Below, piece by piece: positions 1 through 4,403 of a stretch of DNA of 5,974 bases. Each line of letters starts with the position of its first letter. Position 1 is the first letter of the stretch. The notes beneath the pieces are model-generated. The model had not been told where the DNA came from. It worked only from the letters and a program-made list of their open reading frames with translations, and ran no database searches. This DNA is from Cyanobacteriota bacterium. GTDB taxonomy: Bacteria > Cyanobacteriota > Cyanobacteriia > PCC-6307 > Cyanobiaceae. The stretch spans positions 1 to 5,974 of the forward strand of contig JAPLIF010000365.1 in the NCBI GenBank assembly GCA_026389255.1. Reading direction: 5' to 3'. A program made the translations under genes and the position numbers.

Positions 1-1136
1 CGCATGGTTTCAATCAAGATGCCGAGGTGCAGCTCACCGCGACCGCTCACAGAAAATCGATCGGGTGAATCGGTATCTTCAACCCGTAAAGCCACATTGG
101 TCAGTAATTCCTTCTGTAGGCGATCGCGCAGTTGGCGACTGGTCACAAACTTGCCTTCCTTGCCGGCAAAAGGAGAGTCATTGACCACAAAGGTCATTTG
201 CAAAGTGGGCTCATCGACCCGAATTAAGGGCAGGGCCTCAGGGTGATCAGGACAGGCAATCGTTTCGCCGATGTTGACCTCATCAAACCCAGCAACGGCG
301 ACGAGATCGCCGGCACGAGCCTCAGGAATTTCGACCCGTTGCAAACCTTCAAAACCAAGAAGCTTGCTGATTCGCCCCCGTTTGATGCTGCCATCTTCGC
401 GAATCAAGGCGACGGTCTGGCCACCACTGATGGTGCCGTTGTGGACGCGTCCGATCATGATACGCCCCAGAAAATCGGAGTAATCCAAGGTCGTGACCTG
501 CAACTGCAGGGGTTTGTTGGGATCCCCCACCGGCGGTGGTACATGGCGCAGGATGGCGTCGAAAAGCGGCTTCATCGTGTCGCTTTCCGTTGCCATGTCA
601 GGTTTGGCATAGCCGGCCATGCCACTGCCAAAAAGATAGGGAAAATCACATTGGTCGTCGTCCGCACCCAACTCCAGGAAAAGGTCGAGAACCTTGTCAA
701 CAGCCTGCTCGGGGTCAACGCGGGCTCGGTCAATTTTATTAACAAACACAATCGGCCTTAGACCTTTTTCCAAGGCTTTTCGCAATACGAATCGCGTCTG
801 GGGCATGGGCCCCTCATTGGCGTCAACAATTAGCAGACAGCCATCAACCATACCTAGAACCCGTTCGACTTCGCCACCAAAGTCGGCGTGGCCAGGGGTA
901 TCAACAATATTAATTCGAGTACCGTTATAATGAACAGAAGTATTCTTGGAAAGAATTGTAATTCCCCGCTCCCGCTCCAGATCGTTGGAATCAAGCACGC
1001 AGGTGGGCACAGCTTCGCCAGCGCGAAAGATGCCGGATTGGCCGAGCAGGGCATCCACCAAGGTGGTTTTGCCGTGGTCAACGTGGGCAATGATCGCGAT
1101 ATTGCGAATTGGGGCGCCTTTGCTGTCGCCGCTCAT
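1..1136 (-). CDS. typA: TypA/BipA ribosome-associated GTPase, N-terminal part (3' end off window)
   Basis: Partial gene reading leftward: 378 complete codons from an ATG at 1136, with no stop before the window edge. TypA proteins are about 600 residues, so roughly 60% is present. The start reads [20 protein letters not shown]. Translation-factor GTPase motifs are in order: P-loop AHVDHGKT at residues 17-24, the switch I segment ending ERERGIT near residue 60, DTPGH at 79-83, NKID at 133-136, and an FGSG segment in the G5 region. A beta-barrel domain 2 follows, and the family motif [15 protein letters not shown] ends the visible part at 364-378. TypA binds ribosomes and helps 50S assembly and stress or cold adaptation (family knowledge). 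The ATG has no clear Shine-Dalgarno upstream; the preceding bases are pyrimidine-rich, which is common in cyanobacteria. It may share a transcript with the peptidase gene upstream. Identification is secure. Confidence 0.96.
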   Translation of the reverse strand, partial: MSGDSKGAPIRNIAIIAHVDHGKTTLVDALLGQSGIFRAGEAVPTCVLDSNDLERERGITILSKNTSVHYNGTRINIVDTPGHADFGGEVERVLGMVDGCLLIVDANEGPMPQTRFVLRKALEKGLRPIVFVNKIDRARVDPEQAVDKVLDLFLELGADDDQCDFPYLFGSGMAGYAKPDMATESDTMKPLFDAILRHVPPPVGDPNKPLQLQVTTLDYSDFLGRIMIGRVHNGTISGGQTVALIREDGSIKRGRISKLLGFEGLQRVEIPEARAGDLVAVAGFDEVNIGETIACPDHPEALPLIRVDEPTLQMTFVVNDSPFAGKEGKFVTSRQLRDRLQKELLTNVALRVEDTDSPDRFSVSGRGELHLGILIETM

Positions 1137-1190
1137 GATGTTTTCGGTTGGGAGGGAGGAAAATTCGAAACCAGGGCTGTTGCGGGAGAC

Positions 1191-1213
1191 CGGCATGCTT
1201 TAACGGCATGCTT
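1191..1213. repeat. Short tandem direct repeat CGGCATGCTT x2
   Basis: The 10-mer CGGCATGCTT occurs at 1191-1200 and again at 1204-1213, three bases apart, in the leader between the peptidase gene and typA. Each copy contains the 6-bp palindrome GCATGC, so the two copies can also pair with each other as a weak hairpin. No T-run follows on the minus strand, so it is not a convincing terminator. It could be an operator-like site for a dimeric regulator or simple slippage; the sequence does not decide. Confidence 0.5.
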
Positions 1214-1253
1214 ATTTGGTTTTCGCCGCGTCAGGCTACTGAAGCGAAAATTA

Positions 1254-1281
1254 ATTCTACCTTGCGCCTCGCCTGGGTCAG
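1254..1281 (-). promoter_or_regulatory. Possible typA promoter
   Basis: Reading leftward, CTGACC (1281-1276, four of six matches to TTGACA) is followed after a 16-bp spacer by TAGAAT (1259-1254, five of six matches to TATAAT). Transcription would start near 1247 and leave an untranslated leader of about 110 nt before the typA ATG. The -35 overlaps the end of the peptidase gene. This is a pattern match only; typA may instead, or also, be read through from the peptidase gene. Confidence 0.3.
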
Positions 1282-2000
1282 GGGACCAGTCGCTGGGCTG
1301 GCTCGAACAGCCGCAAGGCATCTGAAGACCCCTCAAAACGCCAGTGCCAGGGTTCGTAACTCACCCCCTGTTGATTTCCCTTGGGGAACGAAAGGCTGAA
1401 GTGATAACGGCCCGCATGCCGGGACAACCACTGGTAGGCCGGGGTATTTTCAAAGTTTTGACTGAGATTGGTCGATGGTTGGCCACCATCACCGAGGTCC
1501 ACCGCATAGCCGGTGCTGTGTTCGGAGTAACCGGGGGGGGCGCTGACCTTGGCCCGTGTATGGGCATCCTGATTGCGCTCGGCCTTGACGTCGAAAAACA
1601 GACTCCTTTGTAGGTCAATCGAACGGAAGCCACTCAACACCTGCAGGTCGACGCCTTCAGCGGCGGCGGCCTGCTGCATGGCATGAATGGCGGCAGCTGC
1701 CTCCGACCTAAGCTGCAGCCCTGACCCCAAGGCCACAAGGACCCCGGGGGGAGCTTCCGGGTAAGGGAAATGGCCGAGAAGTCGTCCATCTGGCGTGGGG
1801 CGCTCCCGTAGACCCGCCACGGGGGCAGGCCCAAGCCAGGACATCCAGCCTCCTTGGCGCAGTAAAATCAAGGCGGAAAAGGCCAGGCCAAGGAAAAAGA
1901 GGCCGCGTAGAAAGGACAGCCAAAGCGGCGCACGGCGGGAAACCGGTGCCCGGCTGCGCCGCGCCAAGGGAATGTCGTCTCGAAACGTCGGAGGCGACAC
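1278..2000 (-). CDS. Membrane-anchored M15B-family (VanY/LdcB-like) D-alanyl-D-alanine or L,D-carboxypeptidase
   Basis: Complete 240-residue protein starting at GTG (2000-1998) and ending at TGA (1280-1278). A basic, proline-containing cytoplasmic tail (1-25) is followed by one hydrophobic segment (about 26-47), with no obvious signal peptidase site, so a signal anchor with a periplasmic catalytic domain is likely. M15B hallmarks are present: SGFRS at 123-127, SEHSTGYAVD at 159-168 giving zinc ligands H161 and D168, and EPWHWR at 216-221 giving catalytic E216 and third zinc ligand H219. Such enzymes remove the terminal residue of peptidoglycan stem peptides; D,D versus L,D specificity cannot be told from sequence. 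The frame stays open upstream to a stop at 2081-2079 but has no ATG, GTG or TTG there, so the GTG is the only reasonable start. It lies 141 bp upstream of typA on the same strand. Vancomycin resistance is not implied, as no other van genes are seen. Confidence 0.9.
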   Translation of the reverse strand: MSPPTFRDDIPLARRSRAPVSRRAPLWLSFLRGLFFLGLAFSALILLRQGGWMSWLGPAPVAGLRERPTPDGRLLGHFPYPEAPPGVLVALGSGLQLRSEAAAAIHAMQQAAAAEGVDLQVLSGFRSIDLQRSLFFDVKAERNQDAHTRAKVSAPPGYSEHSTGYAVDLGDGGQPSTNLSQNFENTPAYQWLSRHAGRYHFSLSFPKGNQQGVSYEPWHWRFEGSSDALRLFEPAQRLVP

Positions 2001-2189
2001 ATCGAAAACCTGTACTGTAGAGATGTTAAATGCTTGAGCAAGAACAAGGCCGCTGGCCTGCGGATCATTAGCGGTGGGTTACCCCATCAGCCATGCAGGA
2101 AGCCAAGGCCCATCCATTCCGATGCTGGAGGTCCATCTTGCCACTGCCGCAAAGCTCTAGACAAAGCTGCTACGAATAGTTCTAGAAAG

Positions 2190-2220
2190 TTTACCGTAGC
2201 CGCAAACGTGTTTCTATAGT
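2190..2220 (+). promoter_or_regulatory. Possible plus-strand promoter for a small RNA
   Basis: TATAGT at 2215-2220 matches the -10 consensus at five of six positions. TTTACC at 2190-2195 matches four of six of the -35 consensus, but the spacer is 19 bp, longer than ideal. Transcription would begin near 2227, about 50 bases ahead of the strong hairpin at 2278-2321. No coding frame with a ribosome site follows it closely. This is pattern evidence only. Confidence 0.25.
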
Positions 2221-2277
2221 GACTTGCCATCCATTTCAGAGCCGATATGCAACGCGTTGCCGATTCACTGCTCTGAC

Positions 2278-2321
2278 TGCTGGGCATGCCTTTCTATGCA
2301 TGGGATAGGACATGCTCAGCA
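2278..2321 (+). ncRNA. Long imperfect hairpin, candidate structured RNA element
   Basis: TGCTGGGCATG (2278-2288) pairs with CATGCTCAGCA (2311-2321) over all 11 positions, one being G2283-U2316. After a 3-nt bulge (2289-2291) the stem continues with 2292-2297 pairing to 2305-2310, including one U-G pair, and closes on a 7-nt loop (2298-2304). That is 17 pairs in 44 nt. Both wobble pairs work only if the plus strand is the RNA; on the minus strand they become A/C mismatches. Possible promoter and terminator-like signals lie on either side, suggesting a transcript of about 2227-2380. It does not resemble tRNA, 6S RNA, SRP RNA, tmRNA or RNase P RNA. It could also be a DNA-level palindrome or the trace of a small mobile repeat. 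Confidence 0.35.
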
Positions 2322-2345
2322 ATGATCAATTAAAATCTTAGAAAA

Positions 2346-2379
2346 CATCCTTTCAATCGAGAAAGATGCTTTCATTTTT
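2346..2379 (+). terminator. Weak intrinsic-terminator-like structure
   Basis: CATC-C-TTTC (2346-2354) can pair with GAAAGATG (2361-2368) as an 8-bp stem with one bulged C and a 6-nt loop. The T-rich run CTTTCATTTTT follows (2369-2379). An alternative inner hairpin is GAAAG/CTTTC (2361-2365 with 2369-2373). The stem is poor in G and C and the T-run is interrupted, so termination would be weak. Its position after the 2278-2321 hairpin is the main reason to list it. Confidence 0.25.
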
Positions 2380-2411
2380 CAAGTTTTGACCAACCAAAGT
2401 TATGCCCCGGG

Positions 2412-2445
2412 GTGGAGTGGACTCCACTGAGCACCTTCGGACTCA
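2412..2445. other. Two adjacent short hairpins
   Basis: GTGGAG (2412-2417) pairs with CTCCAC (2422-2427) around a TGGA loop. Immediately after, TGAG (2428-2431) pairs with CTCA (2442-2445), and inside it CC (2434-2435) pairs with GG (2439-2440) around TTC. The hexamer GGACTC also repeats at 2419-2424 and 2439-2444. No T-run follows, so these are not terminators. They may be part of a larger RNA fold or chance. Confidence 0.35.
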
Positions 2446-2560
2446 AGGCTAGAGGGAAGCGTTTAACAATCTCTCTATGGCCGTCTCATCCTTAAACCAA
2501 TATAAAAATTCCAACACCTCCGCTAACAGCCAAACCTTATAAGCTCTAGGTCAATGTTCT

Positions 2561-2601
2561 GTTGGAAGCCTGCCCCTAAGGGTAGCCTTCAAAGGGCCAA
2601 C
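2561..2601 (+). other. Two-level hairpin, candidate structured RNA
   Basis: The inner stem GAAGCCTGCCC (2565-2575) pairs with GGGTAGCCTTC (2580-2590) over ten of eleven positions, with one C/C mismatch and one G-U pair, closing on a CTAA loop. An outer stem GTTG (2561-2564) pairs with CAAC (2598-2601). The wobble again favours the plus strand as RNA. There is no T-run afterwards, so it is unlikely to be a plain terminator. No family was recognised. Confidence 0.35.
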
Positions 2602-2669
2602 CTCCCGGCCTCGATGGGGCTGTGTCAGGGTTCATCAAAAACATTTAACTGGAACCCCATGTAGGCGAA

Positions 2670-2688
2670 AGCTTCTTGAAGAGAAGCT
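2670..2688. other. Perfect 7-bp hairpin AGCTTCT/AGAAGCT
   Basis: AGCTTCT (2670-2676) and AGAAGCT (2682-2688) are exact reverse complements around a TGAAG loop. It has no T-run on either side. It ends four bases before an ATG at 2693 that opens a 42-codon frame of unknown merit, so it would mask or control that start if the frame were real. Confidence 0.4.
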
Positions 2689-3009
2689 ATAGATGGCCAG
2701 GATCGCCAAGAAGCAGAATCCACCTCGGCATAAAGCGGAGGTCTGGACCCATCCGAAAGTGCGGGAGCACCATGGGGAAACTGGTCAAACCGCTTGCTGC
2801 AGCTGGGTTGGTGAGCGATGAAGCCATTGCTGAGAGGCATGCTTCTCGCTTGACAATTTAAATGGCACAGACCTGCCAGGGCAGCCCGGACACATAACGA
2901 AAGTTCACTGCCCCACCCCTTTTACAACAAGCTATGTCCCCATTCCTGGGGGGAAAGTCACGAAGGTCGGGCTTGTGGTGTTACGTTTCAGGGAGAACAC
3001 CTGGCATTT

Positions 3010-3014
3010 AAAGG
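3010..3014 (+). promoter_or_regulatory. Ribosome binding site of chlP
   Basis: AAAGG lies seven bases before the ATG at 3022, a good Shine-Dalgarno match and spacing. No in-frame start codon exists in the bases just upstream, so it supports this start. Confidence 0.6.
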
Positions 3015-3021
3015 TTTCAAG

Positions 3022-4401
3022 ATGTTGCGAGTCGCAGTTGTGGGCGGCGGCCCTAGTGGATCTTGTGCTGCTGAAGTGCTAGCCAATGCTGGCATTCAAA
3101 CCTGGTTGTTTGAGCGGAAGCTCGATAACGCCAAACCCTGTGGTGGTGCGATTCCCTTATGCATGGTCGAAGAATTTGACCTGCCTGAATCCATCATCGA
3201 CCGCAAGGTTCGCAACATGAAGATGATTTCCCCCTCCAATCGAGAGGTGGACATCCATCTACCGAACAGCAATGAATACATCGGCATGTGCCGCCGCGAA
3301 GTTCTCGATAGCTTCTTACGTGATCGGGCCGCATCCCTAGGAACCCAGCTGATCAATGGCCTGGTTCAACGGATCGACACTGGCAAGAACCGCCAAGGAC
3401 CCTACACGATCCATTACGCCGACTATGCCGGTGGGGGTCCAACAGGCGAACTGAAGAGCATGGAAGTGGACCTCATCGTTGGTGCCGATGGCGCCAACAG
3501 CCGGGTAGCCAAGGCCATGGATGCCGGCGACTACAACGTGGCCATCGCATTCCAGGAACGCATTCGTTTACCTAAGGAAGAAATGGCGTACTACGAAGAT
3601 TTGGCTGAAATGTATGTCGGTACTGACGTCTCACCGGACTTCTATGCCTGGGTCTTTCCCAAGTACGACCACGTTGCCGTTGGCACCGGAACGATGCAGA
3701 AAAACCAGTCCCTGATCAAGGGCCTGCAGCAGGGCATCCGCGAACGCGCCAGCAAGCGGCTGCTTAAGGGGGAGGTGATCAAGGTGGAAGCCCATCCGAT
3801 TCCCGAGCATCCCCGCCCCAGAAGAGTGGTGGGCCGCATGGCCCTGGTGGGTGACGCAGCTGGGTATGTCACCAAGAGCTCGGGAGAAGGCATTTATTTT
3901 GCTGCCAAAAGTGGTCGCATGTGTGCTGAGGAAATCGTTAACGCCTGCGCCGGTGGTACCCGTATTCCAAGCGAGGCCGACTTAAAGATTTACCTGAAGA
4001 AATGGGACAAGAAGTATGGCCCAACCTACAAGGTTCTCGAAATTCTTCAAAATGTTTTTTACAGCAACGATGCGGCTCGCGAGGCCTTCGTTGAAATGTG
4101 CGATGACCTCGATGTGCAGCGTCTGACTTTCGACAGCTACCTCTACAAAAGAGTTGTAACCATGAACCCCTGGCAACAGCTCAAACTCACCTTCCGTACC
4201 CTCGCCTCCGTTCTGCGCGGGCAGGCCTTAGCCCCTTCTGGGTATCGGCCGGTGGCCAGTGCCGTGCGCACAGAAGAGGAAGTCGCCCTCATGATGGCCC
4301 CCCCCGCAGCCACGGACACCGACACCCAAACCATCCATGGCTTGGGTCAGGATGCAGGGGCCACCTCCGCAGCGGATCGTCAACCGGCCCTCAGCCGCTG
4401 A
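3022..4401 (+). CDS. chlP: Geranylgeranyl diphosphate/geranylgeranyl-chlorophyll reductase
   Basis: Complete 459-residue flavoprotein. It reduces three double bonds of the geranylgeranyl group with NADPH to give the phytyl tail of chlorophyll a, and phytyl diphosphate for tocopherol and phylloquinone (family knowledge). It shows the FAD-binding GxGxxG (GGGPSG, residues 8-13) in a Rossmann start, E31 at the usual ribose-binding position, the family KPCGG at 38-42, GADGANSR at 154-161, and the second flavin motif VGDAAGYVTKSSGEG at 276-290. The start is fixed by AAAGG at 3010-3014. Cyanobacterial ChlP is commonly about 405-410 residues. The last 50 or so residues (from about 405) are an alanine-, threonine- and proline-rich low-complexity tail without the fold's features. 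The 3' end overlaps glyS on the other strand by 11 bp. Its promoter was not identified in the 1 kb gap upstream. Confidence 0.97.
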   Translation: MLRVAVVGGGPSGSCAAEVLANAGIQTWLFERKLDNAKPCGGAIPLCMVEEFDLPESIIDRKVRNMKMISPSNREVDIHLPNSNEYIGMCRREVLDSFLRDRAASLGTQLINGLVQRIDTGKNRQGPYTIHYADYAGGGPTGELKSMEVDLIVGADGANSRVAKAMDAGDYNVAIAFQERIRLPKEEMAYYEDLAEMYVGTDVSPDFYAWVFPKYDHVAVGTGTMQKNQSLIKGLQQGIRERASKRLLKGEVIKVEAHPIPEHPRPRRVVGRMALVGDAAGYVTKSSGEGIYFAAKSGRMCAEEIVNACAGGTRIPSEADLKIYLKKWDKKYGPTYKVLEILQNVFYSNDAAREAFVEMCDDLDVQRLTFDSYLYKRVVTMNPWQQLKLTFRTLASVLRGQALAPSGYRPVASAVRTEEEVALMMAPPAATDTDTQTIHGLGQDAGATSAADRQPALSR

Positions 4402-4403
4402 GG
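4389..4403. terminator. Palindrome spanning both convergent stop codons
   Basis: CCTCAGC-C-GCTGAGG is a perfect inverted repeat with 7-bp arms around one central base; as RNA it folds as a 6-bp stem with a CCG loop on either strand. The chlP stop TGA is at 4399-4401 and the glyS stop at 4393-4391, both inside the arms. There is no U-tract on either side, so it is not a classical intrinsic terminator. It may still protect 3' ends or slow polymerase where the two transcripts meet. The inverted repeat is certain; the role is inferred. Confidence 0.4.

Larger units (their letters stand above)
2001..3021. other. About 1 kb intergenic region rich in hairpins, no convincing gene
   Basis: This gap separates the divergently oriented peptidase gene and chlP and must carry both of their promoters. 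Short frames exist on both strands but overlap each other and look like nothing known to me. The stretch 2300-2560 is noticeably more A/T-rich than the flanking genes. Self-complementary segments are 2166-2203 (9-bp arms, one mismatch), 2278-2321, 2346-2368, 2412-2427, 2428-2445, 2561-2601, 2670-2688 and the near-palindrome 2832-2847. Just ahead of chlP, CCCC (2938-2941) can pair with GGGG (2948-2951). No tRNA, transposase or CRISPR-like pattern was recognised. The region may be the remains of eroded genes, a home for small RNAs, or a long chlP leader. Confidence 0.7.

Noticed and set aside
120..127. GCGATCGC, the HIP1 octamer common in many cyanobacteria
   Set aside because: A single copy inside the typA coding sequence; consistent with cyanobacteria but not informative alone.
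243..761. 172-codon open frame on the plus strand, antisense to typA
   Set aside because: The opposite strand encodes unmistakable TypA motifs throughout; this frame is a shadow without family features.
2034..2219. 61-codon plus-strand frame with a TTG start just upstream of the peptidase gene
   Set aside because: It has no ribosome site or recognisable motif, has a low-quality start, and overlaps a competing minus-strand frame at 2287-2087.
2628..2657. GGGTTC...GAACCC inverted repeat resembling a tRNA T-arm
   Set aside because: The 18-nt loop is far too long for a T-loop, and no acceptor, D-arm or anticodon arm could be fitted.
2850..2855. Perfect TTGACA -35 hexamer on the plus strand, about 170 bp upstream of chlP
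   Set aside because: No -10-like hexamer is found 15-19 bp downstream (the bases there are CCTGCCAGG-like), so it is not supported as the chlP promoter.
2946..2973. GGGGGAAAGTC...CGGGC resembling the conserved GAGGAAAGTCC segment of RNase P RNA
   Set aside because: The match is imperfect and no other conserved RNase P RNA segments or pairings are seen nearby; it directly precedes chlP.
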